Shown here one piece after another: positions 51,347 through 61,556 of a DNA stretch of 64,000 nt. The DNA is taken from the IMG/VR virus record IMGVR_UViG_3300009128_001408, positions 1 through 64,000 of that record; one strand, 5' to 3'. Positions within the stretch are counted from its first letter, which is position 1; each line of letters starts with the position of its first letter. Source of the DNA: a virus. Both the position numbers and the translations under genes were made by a program. A model generated the notes under the pieces. The model ran no database searches and was not told the DNA's origin. It saw nothing but the letters and a program-made list of their open reading frames with translations.

Positions 51347-52153
51347 CTAGAGCTTTTCAGGGCGTGTGCCCCTCTTTCTAGCTGCGGGTCGCTCGCCAAC
51401 CTTGCGACGTGCCTCTCGACTGTCATCGCTGTCATAGCGCTCTATAAATTTTAGCGTCATATCGTCTGGAATTCCTTGCGCTCCCAACTGACGACAGACT
51501 GCGGACAGGATCCTGGCACGGACCTCATTGTTACCGAAGTTAACGCCCCATGTCCACTCAATTGCCTGCCTTATGCCTCCAAGCTCGCCCTCAGCCTTCT
51601 TTATCTGACTTCTTATCTTGCTTATTTTTATCTCAATAGGAATATCCACATCGATACCTAGGTAAATTGCCAGCTCTATTAGGTCGTCCATTAGGCGAAG
51701 CTCAAATGCAGCGCATGCCTGTTGATAGATCTGAAATCTATCATGCATCTCCTCCTCAGAAAGACCTGTCATGTGCTGCACCTTGTCTGGGTGTGTCAGT
51801 GTTACTATCTTCCTGAACAGCTGTTTCAACTCCTTGCTGGAAGGATCGGTCAATGACTCAATATCCTCATCATCGTCGTCGTCTTCTAGTTGTGGTTGTT
51901 TTGTTGGATCATCTATAGCAACGGCTGTTTCAGGCTTATCATCTGGAAGCTCAGGTGAAGAATTATTCTGTGACTCTGTCAGGCCGAGTTCCGCAAGATA
52001 ACTGTAGACAGCATCCCTAAGCTCTAGCTTGTAAATATGAAATGATTCGTTACTGTCGAGAAGTTCCTCACGCAGGAACTTTAATTGATATGTCAGCTTC
52101 TTCAGCTGCCTGTCATCGTTGGCCTTAAGTTGCTTACGTATCTTGGACGCCAC
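51347..52153 (-). CDS. J-domain (DnaJ-like) co-chaperone
   Basis: 268 residues with a non-N-terminal J domain: LKQLFRKIVTLTHPDKVQH with HPD at 121-123, then helix III in DRFQIYQQACAAFELRLMDDL. There is a linker of Asp/Glu residues before it (about 85-100) and a basic C-terminal tail. No G/F-rich or zinc-finger segment, so it is a class C type. J domains stimulate Hsp70 ATPase; the natural partner would be the DnaK at 8569. The domain is in the middle of the protein. Confidence 0.8.
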   Translation of the reverse strand: MASKIRKQLKANDDRQLKKLTYQLKFLREELLDSNESFHIYKLELRDAVYSYLAELGLTESQNNSSPELPDDKPETAVAIDDPTKQPQLEDDDDDEDIESLTDPSSKELKQLFRKIVTLTHPDKVQHMTGLSEEEMHDRFQIYQQACAAFELRLMDDLIELAIYLGIDVDIPIEIKISKIRSQIKKAEGELGGIRQAIEWTWGVNFGNNEVRARILSAVCRQLGAQGIPDDMTLKFIERYDSDDSREARRKVGERPAARKRGTRPEKL

Positions 52154-52160
52154 ACAGAGC

Positions 52161-52397
52161 TTACCTGTCCAGGCGCCACTTAATCAGTGCGACAATATCT
52201 CTTACGATTGGAACAGGCCAGAGAGGTGACCACTTAACCAGGCCAAGGTTATCGTTGGCGACACCCTTATAGAACTGCTTAAGATCCTTACCCCTGGCAC
52301 GATTTGAGAGCTTGACTGCATTCGATGCAGTCCATAGTCTCGAGACCAAAAACACGACAATGGTAATACCATACACTAATGTGATATCATCTAGCAT
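52161..52397 (-). CDS. small membrane protein
   Basis: 78 residues: an N-terminal hydrophobic helix (LVYGITIVVFLVSRLW), a basic loop, and a second Trp/Pro/hydrophobic segment. Family unknown. Stop and start nearly abut neighbours. Confidence 0.6.
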   Translation of the reverse strand: MLDDITLVYGITIVVFLVSRLWTASNAVKLSNRARGKDLKQFYKGVANDNLGLVKWSPLWPVPIVRDIVALIKWRLDR

Positions 52398-52400
52398 TTA

Positions 52401-52901
52401 TTACTCCTGCTTTTTAATTACACGACGTAAAAGACTGCGAAGTTCATCATTTCTAGTCGAAGATGAAGTGCCCTTTGCGCTATTAATAGTACGGGAAGAC
52501 TGATCCTCTGTTAAAGGCTTTTTAGTCTGGGTGGGTGGATTGACACGAATGACATTGGCGACGACGCTGGGGCGAGCTGGACGACGAGTAACTATCGCCT
52601 CAGCCATGACCTTGACTGACTGCTTGAAATTCGCAGTAAGCTGTAACGGTGTAAATATGCGATCGTCTATCACTACCTCGAGGCGTGTATTATAAAGGCC
52701 CTCGTTAAGGACACCCTTAAGTGACGGTACGATAACTGAGACCTCACCGCCCGGAATTGCAGTGCCCTGGAATACCAGGTCCATCTTGCTGGACTCCAAT
52801 ACCATCCTGCTCTTAACGCTTGCAGTGGCGTCAGTTCCCTCTGCGGTCACATTAAACCTGAGCTCATTCTCCTCATCAAGATGTACTTCAAAATCTGCCA
52901 T
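52401..52901 (-). CDS. beta-rich virion-candidate protein
   Basis: 166 residues: an N-terminal beta domain (ADFEVHLDEENELRFNVTAEG; LNEGLYNTRLEVVIDDRIFTPLQLTANFKQSVKV) then a Pro/Ser/Thr-rich, basic C-terminus. I recall structural proteins of marine T4-like phages with similar layouts. Function unknown, likely virion or tail. Confidence 0.6.
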   Translation of the reverse strand: MADFEVHLDEENELRFNVTAEGTDATASVKSRMVLESSKMDLVFQGTAIPGGEVSVIVPSLKGVLNEGLYNTRLEVVIDDRIFTPLQLTANFKQSVKVMAEAIVTRRPARPSVVANVIRVNPPTQTKKPLTEDQSSRTINSAKGTSSSTRNDELRSLLRRVIKKQE

Positions 52902-52903
52902 AG

Positions 52904-53272
52904 CTAGTCCTCAATCTTTTTAAAGCCTCGGCGTACCACCCTAAAGGCATTTATAATTATGCGCTCGGTAAGGTAACCTAATCTAGTAATTGCCTTAAAT
53001 GATGCCTTAAGCCTAACATCTAGCTTCGTAATCTCAGCTGTCTGCTGCCCGCGCCTAGCATCAGGCTGCTCTGTTTCATTCACCGCGACGAGCATGGCTG
53101 TCACAGTAAACTTTACCAGTTCCTCATGCGCGTGCTTTATCTTCCTCTTCGCCTTGGAACCACCTCGAGTAATAGCCTCGACCACCGCAGGTATAAAAAT
53201 ACCCCCGTAGCCGCGTGTCACGATTCTCGGCTCTGACCCGTAGCCGCGTATCACAATCGGCGAAACCGCCAC
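52904..53272 (-). CDS. hypothetical protein with RGYG repeats
   Basis: 122 residues, beginning with two copies of [TR]RGYG (VIRGYGSEP, VTRGYGGIF), then a basic helical region. Small RGYG-type repeats are seen in phage structural neighbourhoods. It overlaps the next gene closely. No function assigned. Confidence 0.55.
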   Translation of the reverse strand: MAVSPIVIRGYGSEPRIVTRGYGGIFIPAVVEAITRGGSKAKRKIKHAHEELVKFTVTAMLVAVNETEQPDARRGQQTAEITKLDVRLKASFKAITRLGYLTERIIINAFRVVRRGFKKIED

Positions 53273-53274
53273 AA

Positions 53275-53703
53275 TTAGTTCCTAAGTCGCGTAAATACTT
53301 CCGAGACTGACGGAGCGCCGCCGGAATCCTGGAGATCAAACTCTGCAACGACCGTGGTGTTATCCGACTTATAAAACGTCATCTTATTTGTCGTGCCGTT
53401 GATTGTCCATCGACCTCCCTCGATATCCTTAATAAACTCAATATTCTCGGCAGTCGGGTTATACTGCTCTGCGGCATAGACAGGTGAGGCGCCTCCGGTA
53501 TCCCAGAGGATCGAACCGCTAAATTGGGTGTCGAATGTAACCTGTGCCGCAAATATACCAGTATTGGTGCCCACCTCATGAACGCCCGTTGTTGACCTAG
53601 GTACATCTACAACACCCTCAGCATCCAACAGCGTAAACCCAACTGTAGCCACACCGGCCTGGGACTCTCCGAAGTTAACCTGTTTAAGAAGCTTTATACT
53701 CAC
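53275..53703 (-). CDS. beta-rich structural or fibre-associated protein
   Basis: 142 residues from GTG 53703, beta-rich with FTLLDAEGVVD, GTNTGIFAAQVTFDTQFSGSILWDTGG and an ENIEFIKDIEGGRWTINGTTNKMTF segment. The last is similar in style to phage tail or fibre proteins. It sits directly before the big fibre genes. Function inferred from context. Confidence 0.6.
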   Translation of the reverse strand: MSIKLLKQVNFGESQAGVATVGFTLLDAEGVVDVPRSTTGVHEVGTNTGIFAAQVTFDTQFSGSILWDTGGASPVYAAEQYNPTAENIEFIKDIEGGRWTINGTTNKMTFYKSDNTTVVAEFDLQDSGGAPSVSEVFTRLRN

Positions 53704-54224
53704 CCTTCATCCTCCCCATCAGCTTCGGTCGTGGCTGACGCAAACTGACGCTGACGCTTAATAGACTCCGGGTGATCGCCAATACTCCTAGGACGGCCAT
53801 CTGGCGGAGGCTGGGATGCTATACGTCGAAACGCCTCTATCCTAGAGTGCGCCTCCTTGGCATCGGCCTCGATCTTGTCGACTATCTGACGTGATGTGCT
53901 GACGAGCGTAGAGTCAGCAATTACACTATCAGACGACCAGACCTCATACTTCTTAAGAGTGACATCAATCGATGAAAATGCGTCCAACATAACACCGGCC
54001 AGGGGCGCGACCCCCTCGGTGGTGTAGCCGGCCTTGGTGGCACCTGTCGTGATATCCCTAATCTCCTGAACAAGGCCTGCAATTATTCCCTTGAACTCCT
54101 TCTTAAGATCAAGGGTTGATAAGACAGGAACAGTGCTGGATGTTATCTGTTCAGCCAGCTGTCGCTGGACCTCTAGCTGTCCTAGAAGTTTTACTATTGC
54201 CTCTGACTTAGTGCTGTCACTCAT
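53700..54224 (-). CDS. helical virion-candidate protein
   Basis: 174 residues, helical (EAIVKLLGQLEVQRQLAEQI, KKEFKGIIAGLVQEIRDI) with an acidic end. Begins without a tag. It is the last gene before the terminator at 54282-54308. No family recognised. Confidence 0.55.
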   Translation of the reverse strand: MSDSTKSEAIVKLLGQLEVQRQLAEQITSSTVPVLSTLDLKKEFKGIIAGLVQEIRDITTGATKAGYTTEGVAPLAGVMLDAFSSIDVTLKKYEVWSSDSVIADSTLVSTSRQIVDKIEADAKEAHSRIEAFRRIASQPPPDGRPRSIGDHPESIKRQRQFASATTEADGEDEG

Positions 54225-54281
54225 GTAATGGACTCCAAACCTACCCTAATATAATATAGGCAACTCAGCGACAAATAAAAT

Positions 54282-54308
54282 GGCGGGTGGGAACAAGTCC
54301 CACCCGCC
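54282..54308. terminator. rho-independent terminator
   Basis: An 11-base perfect stem GGCGGGTGGGA / TCCCACCCGCC with a 5-base loop (ACAAG), followed on the minus strand by a T-rich tract (CATTTTATTT). It lies 38 bases after the large fibre gene at 54346-57291 and would terminate transcripts from that gene. On the plus strand a T-run (GTTTTTA) also follows, so it may act both ways. Confidence 0.85.
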
Positions 54309-54345
54309 AAGTTTTTAGGTTAAATCCAGTAAAACGCTAGGCGTA

Positions 54346-57291
54346 CTACTTGGCAAGAACCGAGACAACGTCGTCAACCTCGATGTTGAACTGGAACTGC
54401 GCATTCGTGCTAGCTCCATACGAGACCAACGTGTAGTCATTATTACCTGCAGCTCCGGACAGCATCAGCTGACCGTTGACGTAGACCTGAACACGAGTGT
54501 CAGCACTCGATGATGGGACGTCAGAGAGGTCAGCACCCAGGGTGGTGGTAGAACCAGCCACGACCTGCGAACTTATGACGTTGTCGTCACGTGTCGCACT
54601 ACCGCCGGCTCCAGCCGAAAGCGCGCTTAGAAGCGTCGCCTCTGCGCCGAACTCAACGATAAATTCGTCGTAGTCAGACGAGCCGGATGCGAACAGGATA
54701 CCCTGTGACCAGCTGTATGACTCTGCCTTGACATCAAAACCGTTATCGCCCAGGAAGAGGCCGCCCTCCATGCTGTTACCAACAGATCCGGTGACGTCAT
54801 CGGCTTTAACAACAAGGTATGAAGCCTTACCTGTACCCTCAGCGCTCTCCTGTAGAATGTGAGAGCCTGTCAGGCTGCCGTAGTATCCCTTCGCGGAGAA
54901 GATTTGAAATGCCTTCTCAGCACCGTTTTGAATACCGAAGCTGATGCTGCCGTCATCTGCTCCCTGCAACTCAAGACCGCTCTCGTTAACATAACAAATG
55001 TCCGTGCCGTCAACCTGAAACAATAGACCGCTTGATCCGGCTGGAAGCTTCATTGTATTATTCTGCTTCGACATGTCGATATCCAACTGACTGCCACCGT
55101 CATCGGAAACAAACTTGAGGTCACCGTTGGAGGTGCTGAGTATCAGCGAGTTAGAGTCGAACACGACCTTCCTGTTGCCGTTACCGTCCTGCAGTGCGCC
55201 ATAGGCACTGTCACTTCCATCACCTTCAAATTTCAAGAAGTCAACACTAGTGCCTCGGAAAACGTGCTCATTGCTACCAGCGTCGAGCGACACGTACCCG
55301 GAACCGTCGGCGGCAAGGTTAAGGTTACCGTTTGCGACCGTGAGCTGTCCGTTGTTACTGCCGTCTTCCTTGATCTGGAATGCATCGCCGTTGAAACTAG
55401 CGGACATATTGGAAGGTATTGCCAGCGGACCAGCAAGCGTAAGCTTCTTCTGTCCGTCGCCCGACATTGTCATCACAACATCGCCATTGCTGTCCTTGAT
55501 GTCATTACCTGCGACCTGAAGGTCACCGGATGCCTTAACAAGATCCTCAGTTAGAATTAACTCACCGGCTGTCTCTGAGTCGATGGTTGCACCATTGGAT
55601 AGAGTGACTTTGCCACCCTTGACCTCAAGGTCGGCCTCGAGCGAGACATTACTGTTAGCACCATTAACCGTGACAGCGACGGAGCCGCCGTCGTCGCGGA
55701 GAGTAAGGTCACCACCGTCAGAGAATGCGACTCGTGTATCGCCATTGGAGTCCTCAATGACACCACCGTCGATGCGGAGCTTGTCGTTAACCGTGACGCG
55801 GACGGCGTCATTGGAGATACTAAGTGCTGCTGTGCCGTCGCCTGACTGAATTGCACCAGTAGCGCTGCCAGAGCCAACCTGGACGTTTGCAAGGTGGAGA
55901 TCCTTCCAACTTGAGAATGCCACAGTGGCATCATCTGGGTTGTTGTTCGTGGCACCTAAGACGAACGCTGAAGCGCTGTTGTCATAGACGAATGCCATGT
56001 TACCGCCATCACGACCGAGAATGAAACCAACGTCGCGATTAGGACCGGTCTGGGAGCCGGAGTAGTTAAGGCCGAGGACTGCATCAGCGAACTCAGTGTT
56101 CGATGAGGAGACCGTGGTAGTTGTTCCAAGGACCTGTAGATCACCGCGGAGTGTCGTAAGACCAGAGACGTCGAGGCCGTCTGTCAGTACGATCTCGCCA
56201 CCCACATTGAGGTCACCAGCGACTCCAACACCGCCGTCCACGACGAGGGCACCTGTGGAGGTGCTTGTCGAAGCCGTGGTGTCGTCAATGTTGACGATGA
56301 CACCGCTGGAGACGTCCAGAGAGTTCGCGTCAAGGCTAACCTTGACCGCGGAGGCGACCTGTAGATCGATTCCACCGGAACCGTGCGCAGCATTGAATGC
56401 AATCGCGTCGGCAGACGCCTTTGAGGAGCCGAATTCAATCTTCTCGGCTGTACTAATTTTAACGTCACCAGTGGCTGAGGCCATCTCGATGCCGCCGGAG
56501 CCTGTCAGGAGCAGTCGTGCAGACGGTGAATCAACTGTAAGATCTCCAGCCCCCGCCATGACGGTGACTAAGCTACCAGACAGGATAGCACTAGATGCTG
56601 CATGAACAGTCAAGTTGCCGGCGCTGGTGCTAAAGTTTGAAGCAGCTCCAGCATCCAATGAAAGACCTGAACCTGCATCAATTGTACCGGCGCCAGTAAT
56701 ATCAACATCCAAAATACCAGCATCAATCTGGACTTCGGAAGCGGCATTGGCATTAGCGTCAATGTGAAAGGCCACACCAGCAGTATGAGCAGATACTAGT
56801 GATATTTCTCCAGCAGCACCTGTTGTAGCTATATTGATCGCACCAGCAACATCGGCATCCAAGCCGCCAGCAGTCGCGTTAATATCGATTGCATCGGCTC
56901 CGGTACCAGCTGAACTTACGATAACTTTATTTGTGGATCCACCAGCGGCTGCAAGAGTAACAGAGCTTGCAGCTTCAGCAGTAGAGAGGTTAGCATTACC
57001 AGTAGTAGCATCAATAGAAACGCCGGTTCCGCCGTCGATGGTAACTGCCTGATTGGTGTCGAGATTGAAGTCGGCACCTGTGTAATTAAAGACGCCTTCA
57101 GCCTGATTTGTGAAGTCGCTTGTTTTACCTTGAATACGACCGATTGCACCTGCAAACTGACCAAGAACGCCGCCTAGATCGAGAGCCACCTGGGAGGCAG
57201 CTGATCCAACAGCAGACTGAGAGCCTGAATATGCTAGGTCTACGAGTGATCCAGTTAACTGCTGGAGCCTCATTTGTGTTTTATTAGCCAT
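54346..57291 (-). CDS. large fibre-like structural protein
   Basis: 981 residues, low in Cys, His, Trp and Pro and very rich in Gly, Ser, Ala, Asp and Thr in short beta repeats (for example DINATAGGLDAD, SLDAGAASNFSTSAG, VDGGVGVAGDLNVGGEI). This is the pattern of beta-solenoid or trimeric fibre stalks of tailed phages. The C-terminus has a VYVNGQLMLSG...DYTLVSYG module repeated in the next fibre. Likely tail or head fibre; ATG preceded by AGGAG, terminator downstream. Confidence 0.85.
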   Translation of the reverse strand: MANKTQMRLQQLTGSLVDLAYSGSQSAVGSAASQVALDLGGVLGQFAGAIGRIQGKTSDFTNQAEGVFNYTGADFNLDTNQAVTIDGGTGVSIDATTGNANLSTAEAASSVTLAAAGGSTNKVIVSSAGTGADAIDINATAGGLDADVAGAINIATTGAAGEISLVSAHTAGVAFHIDANANAASEVQIDAGILDVDITGAGTIDAGSGLSLDAGAASNFSTSAGNLTVHAASSAILSGSLVTVMAGAGDLTVDSPSARLLLTGSGGIEMASATGDVKISTAEKIEFGSSKASADAIAFNAAHGSGGIDLQVASAVKVSLDANSLDVSSGVIVNIDDTTASTSTSTGALVVDGGVGVAGDLNVGGEIVLTDGLDVSGLTTLRGDLQVLGTTTTVSSSNTEFADAVLGLNYSGSQTGPNRDVGFILGRDGGNMAFVYDNSASAFVLGATNNNPDDATVAFSSWKDLHLANVQVGSGSATGAIQSGDGTAALSISNDAVRVTVNDKLRIDGGVIEDSNGDTRVAFSDGGDLTLRDDGGSVAVTVNGANSNVSLEADLEVKGGKVTLSNGATIDSETAGELILTEDLVKASGDLQVAGNDIKDSNGDVVMTMSGDGQKKLTLAGPLAIPSNMSASFNGDAFQIKEDGSNNGQLTVANGNLNLAADGSGYVSLDAGSNEHVFRGTSVDFLKFEGDGSDSAYGALQDGNGNRKVVFDSNSLILSTSNGDLKFVSDDGGSQLDIDMSKQNNTMKLPAGSSGLLFQVDGTDICYVNESGLELQGADDGSISFGIQNGAEKAFQIFSAKGYYGSLTGSHILQESAEGTGKASYLVVKADDVTGSVGNSMEGGLFLGDNGFDVKAESYSWSQGILFASGSSDYDEFIVEFGAEATLLSALSAGAGGSATRDDNVISSQVVAGSTTTLGADLSDVPSSSADTRVQVYVNGQLMLSGAAGNNDYTLVSYGASTNAQFQFNIEVDDVVSVLAK

Positions 57292-57427
57292 TTTTTATTT
57301 CTCCTATATTGAATTGTTAATGGCAAACTATGTACTAAATACTACAATACGCACTGTCGTACGACAACCGCAACAGAAGACTTGACTTGACTTTTAACGG
57401 GGGGACTTTTGACGTCGGGCTACGCCC

Positions 57428-57649
57428 TCAAATAGTATATATGCGCTTCTTTAGAATCTTCACAAAATTATCGAAAATTGGAAATTCTGATGTCAGAAAC
57501 TGAACCTGCATTGTGGATGCCGTCTGTGTTGGATCATCAAAGACGAAACTAAACCTACCGGATGGCAGTTTTTTAGCAGAGATAAGCCTGAAACCTCTCA
57601 TGCATAAAAATGCTGCAAATGCCAGGTCTGCCGTCTCGAATGTATTCAC
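57428..57649 (-). CDS. small protein, DUF5659-like
   Basis: 73 residues: FETADLAFAAFLCMRGFRLISAKKLPSGRFSFVFDD, following the DUF5659 pattern as I recall it. Small, possibly alpha-beta; role unknown. It lies between two fibre genes, GTG start at 57649. Confidence 0.6.
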   Translation of the reverse strand: MNTFETADLAFAAFLCMRGFRLISAKKLPSGRFSFVFDDPTQTASTMQVQFLTSEFPIFDNFVKILKKRIYTI

Positions 57650-57705
57650 AATTACGTCTCCTCAGATGTCCGAAATTAAATATGGAGAAGATGGTAATCT
57701 GTCAG

Positions 57706-59793
57706 CTAATGCTGATAAGTTGCGAGTAAAATATCACCTGTCATCGGGATCGCTGAGGATACAAAAGTTATTGTAGCGGTCGCCAGAGTATAGTCGGTTC
57801 CCTGCGTAATTAATTGACCATTTATAAATAGGAGTAGACTGGTGGACGGTGAGGGAGTACTGGAAAGTGTGAAAGTGTCGTTAATTCCGTTAACAAGACC
57901 TGAAGGTGTCTCATTCAATGCCAGCGAGGTCGCGCCGGTCGCCGCACCGTTATTTATTATAATAGACGTGACCGTATCATCAGTATCCAGACCAAAACCA
58001 AACGCCAGGCTTCCAGACGCCACGACCGAGTAGTCGACTGTGCCTGCCGACGCCTGGGGGGCAGTGCCTGACACAAGAAGCTGGCCATTCAGAAAGACAT
58101 CGATCAGGTTAGGATTATAGGCGGCATTGCTGTAGTCGACCCCAGCCATCACCAGGGATGAGTTAGCTGGATGCGACTGGGTCACCTCATAATTTGCCTT
58201 TGCCCTGGCGAGCGTGTCGAAGTCGGTAGTCAGCGTGATCGTGGTCGTATTAGACGATATATTCAAACCAGCGCCGACTGACACACCCTTGAAGTCCAGG
58301 ATGGTGCCTGTCTTCTGGGCAAATACGCCCTCGCCAACGCCAAGGTTACTGGCGTTCGTAATATCGCCACCACCTCCACCACCTGTGGATGCGATGGTCA
58401 CAGCCCCATTGGATGCTGATGTAATGGTGACATTAGAGCCGGCTATCATATATGATGTACCGTCAACCAGTTGTGTCAGTGAGCCGCTTAGGCCGAGGGC
58501 TGCGCTAAAATAGCCGCTTCCACTAATATTTCCGTAGACAGTTAAAGCCTCTGTGGGGGTGGAAGTATTAATTCCTAGGCGACCTGAGCCTGTTGCAAAT
58601 AGGATGCTAGAGTTGTCCTCATGATCGACCCTGAACAGGCCGTAATCTCCCACCAAAGAACTTGAGAGGTGTAGCGATCCTGTAAACTGGTGAAAATCAG
58701 ATGAGGTACTTCCAAATATAGTGCTACTCAGCGCGTGGAGGGAACCTGTTACGCCCAAGGAGCCTGTCGTGTCTATCTGGCCCGAAGAGCGACCTATCCA
58801 TCCAACGCCGGTACCACTCCCCCCTCCACCAGTTGAGGAAATGGTAATCGCGCCATTCGATGATGATGCTATAGTAACGTTGGATCCAGCTACAAGGTAT
58901 GAAGTACCATCCGTCAGCCTTGTCAATGATCCGCTTAGGCCAGAATTAAAACTAACCGCACCTGTAAATGTTGATCCTGAAATTGTGGCTACAACAGAAT
59001 CCTCAATGGAGAGTGTAGCATTGCCCGCAGGTCCTCCATCTGTCAGACTCAGCCCGGTGCCGCCGGTTAAAATGCGCTCAGCATTGAGTGAGCCAGTAGC
59101 AGACATGACAACATACGTAGCGTCAGCATCACCTGGACCGGATCCGCCGCCGCCAAGAGAAGCACTAAGCATATTGCCAGTGTATATAAATGCCTTTGCA
59201 AATGCAGGTATCTGACCACTGTCATAGTCCTGAACGAACAAGACACCATTATAATAGTCAACTAACCAGTCTATTTCATCAGTCAGCGATATTTCATTAC
59301 CAACGCCTCCTGAGCCGTCATCCTCATATAGTTTTACCAGGTATGGATTGGGTGAATTGCCTGAAAAAGCGGGACCTATAAGCTGCAAGGAGCCAGAAGT
59401 CTCATAGAGCACCTGGCCGTCTGTGTATGGAAATGTACCGGCCTTGGAATTGTCCGTGTCCGCCTGGTAGGTGGATGCCATCTGCAAAGAGTAGGCATGA
59501 GGACCGGGACTCTGGGCTCCATCACCGCCGCCGCCAGTGTCATTAGCGTCATATGTGGTACCTGGAAGTACTGATGCTGTTAATAAAACATACTCAGCTG
59601 TGGCATCCTGGACAGTGTTAAGGGTTCGCGTGACGGCCCTAGGCACATCCTGACCAAATATAGTCTGGGCTGACAACTGGCTCGTAGAGGGTATCGTCTC
59701 CTCGTTCTCTGTAAAGATATTCGAGGTATTGGCGAAACCCATCGCCTTCTTATAAAGGAACTGTAATTGTGTTCTATCTGTCTTACCTGCCAT
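57706..59793 (-). CDS. fibre-like structural protein with repeat modules
   Basis: 695 residues, Gly/Ser/Thr/Asn-rich. It contains two copies of the LSGSLT-x-L...SYLVAGSNVTI...STGGGG module (58369-58494 and 58822-58942), which also occurs in the larger fibre gene. A C-terminal domain (LNGQLLVSGTA...DYSVVASGSLAFGF; LFINGQLITQGTDYTL) is shared in style with the 54346 gene. N-terminal MAGKTDRTQLQFLYKKAMGF... is likely the attachment end. Tail fibre or adhesin role inferred. Confidence 0.85.
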   Translation of the reverse strand: MAGKTDRTQLQFLYKKAMGFANTSNIFTENEETIPSTSQLSAQTIFGQDVPRAVTRTLNTVQDATAEYVLLTASVLPGTTYDANDTGGGGDGAQSPGPHAYSLQMASTYQADTDNSKAGTFPYTDGQVLYETSGSLQLIGPAFSGNSPNPYLVKLYEDDGSGGVGNEISLTDEIDWLVDYYNGVLFVQDYDSGQIPAFAKAFIYTGNMLSASLGGGGSGPGDADATYVVMSATGSLNAERILTGGTGLSLTDGGPAGNATLSIEDSVVATISGSTFTGAVSFNSGLSGSLTRLTDGTSYLVAGSNVTIASSSNGAITISSTGGGGSGTGVGWIGRSSGQIDTTGSLGVTGSLHALSSTIFGSTSSDFHQFTGSLHLSSSLVGDYGLFRVDHEDNSSILFATGSGRLGINTSTPTEALTVYGNISGSGYFSAALGLSGSLTQLVDGTSYMIAGSNVTITSASNGAVTIASTGGGGGGDITNASNLGVGEGVFAQKTGTILDFKGVSVGAGLNISSNTTTITLTTDFDTLARAKANYEVTQSHPANSSLVMAGVDYSNAAYNPNLIDVFLNGQLLVSGTAPQASAGTVDYSVVASGSLAFGFGLDTDDTVTSIIINNGAATGATSLALNETPSGLVNGINDTFTLSSTPSPSTSLLLFINGQLITQGTDYTLATATITFVSSAIPMTGDILLATYQH
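58369..58494 (-). repeat. fibre module copy (GGGG-ended)
   Basis: About 126 bases encoding LSGSLTQLVDGTSYMIAGSN...VTIASTGGGGG in the fibre gene at 57706-59793. It has near-identical residue spacing to copies at 58822 and 63484. Confidence 0.6.
58822..58942 (-). repeat. fibre module copy
   Basis: About 121 bases encoding LSGSLTRLTDGTSYLVAGSN...ITISSTGGGGSG, the second copy in the same gene. Confidence 0.6.
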
Positions 59794-59802
59794 CTAGATC
59801 AC

Positions 59803-61556
59803 CTAATACCCGATCAGAATACGCGTAAGGTATCCTGTCCAGTCCTCATGGGCACTAATTCGTATCACCATCTGCTCGGCACCAGAAATTGTCCCAGCCA
59901 GCGCTGTACCATTAAATGACAGTGCGTTAGCAGTTCCGCCTGTAATCACAGTGGCACTCAATGATCCAACGAGACCTCCGTCTCCATCAGATATATTTCC
60001 TGATCCAGCAGTGGGACGACCCATATCCAAAAATCCCGTATCGCCTGGTATCTTAACGTCCACATAGATATTCTTATTAGCGCCCAGCGTTCCAGCATTT
60101 ATTCCAGCTCTGCCAACTATAGTGGCATCCCCATACAGCGTCACTGTAATGCTGCCTACATCATTAGTAGTGTTATTTTCAAACTTCCTATAAAAGTCCC
60201 TCACGCTCACGCTAAGCGTGCTGTAATTAACATTTCCATTGGGACTCTGCAGTGAACCTCCCTCATCCAAGTTCCTAAAGTCGCCTGATGCACCGCCCTG
60301 GTCAGGTGGAATTAAATAACCGTTATATGACAGCAGGCCGGTTGCATAAGTCGGCGCGCCGCCGTCATTCATAGACTGCTGCGAATTCCAAGGTCCGGAA
60401 CTAATCGCAGCCTGGTTCAAGTATGTCCCAGATTGAATCCTATAATCCTCCCGAGTAAAGTACTCGTTAGTGTAGAGGTTAGATGTCAGCGATGCTGAAT
60501 GGACAAGGAAGTTATTCTTTGTCTTCTGGGCCGATGTCTCATCGGCCTTGAGAGGGTGATCTACTGTAATGCGTGATGATGCCGTATAATTGGTCGTTCC
60601 ATATGTGCCGGGTACTGCAGATGACCGTGTGAATGTCACCGACGCCGTCACAAAAATATCCTCATTCTGCGAGCCGGCGGCAGATAGTAGGTCAGGCAAA
60701 CCACGACTCGAGGCGGATACAGATCCACCAGACACTCCATCACCATTCACCTCGATAGCATTAACAGTAAGATTACTAACCGTCGTGGAAATAGCAGATG
60801 ATGATCGTGAGAAGACATTCTTGTAAACATTCGCCACCTGGGCAATGTAACTGGAGGAGCACTGCTGGAAGTACTTGACACCTGACTGGTAATAGAATGT
60901 GGATCCCGAAAAGTTATTGAGTATCTCGTTACTAGCACCAAGGGCGTTGGTGTTAGAGTCATTGACCCACTCGACGTAGTTGGTGGTAGTAGTACCTCCC
61001 GGGGCTGCATGTTGAACCCTTACATAGTTCCAGCCCTCGCGCTGGTCAGTGGTAGCCACAGTAAACCTTCCGGTCCTGTATATTAATGTGTAGTCAGGCA
61101 CATTATTGCCGCTGTACTCGCCAGCTGTCGGAACACTAATATTTGTGAAACCTGAGCCGTTGGCGTTGAGATCAGATGCGCCGCCAGAGCCTGGTACCCC
61201 TGATCCGAAGCTGGCTGTCAACAACGTCGTGTGGACCACAGCTCCGTTAACCTCCAAGTTTAGGGTTCCATTTAGCGCATCGCCAAATGCATCCGCGCTA
61301 TAACTCGGCATGTTTGAAGAGACGTCCTCATTTAGGTCTCCGCCAATTGCAACAGTGCCTGAATCGCCTCCGAATGCCGCTCTTCTTAAATTATTACCTG
61401 ATATCGTCGATATATAATCATCATTAATATCCTCGGCACTTCCAATGCCTGCACCTCCACCGACGTCAGTATAGCCTGCTATTCCCTTTGATGATCCAAA
61501 CGATAGCTTGCATCCTGTTCCTGTATTATTGCAATCGGTATCATCCAGGTCAGGAG
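59803..61556 (-). repeat. tandem half 2 of giant fibre (about 585 residues)
   Basis: Starts APDLDDTDCNN and runs to the C-terminus. It aligns with half 1 through GGYT/AGYT...GGGAG or GSGAG, RTGR, DQR-x-GWNYV, TNYVEWVND, DYRIQSGTY/NFRLTSGSY, AGDFRN/SGDFRN and FYRxFxN. Confidence 0.7.

Noticed and set aside
56096-56605. Plus-strand frame of 169 codons
   Set aside because: Antisense to the large fibre gene; codon shadow.
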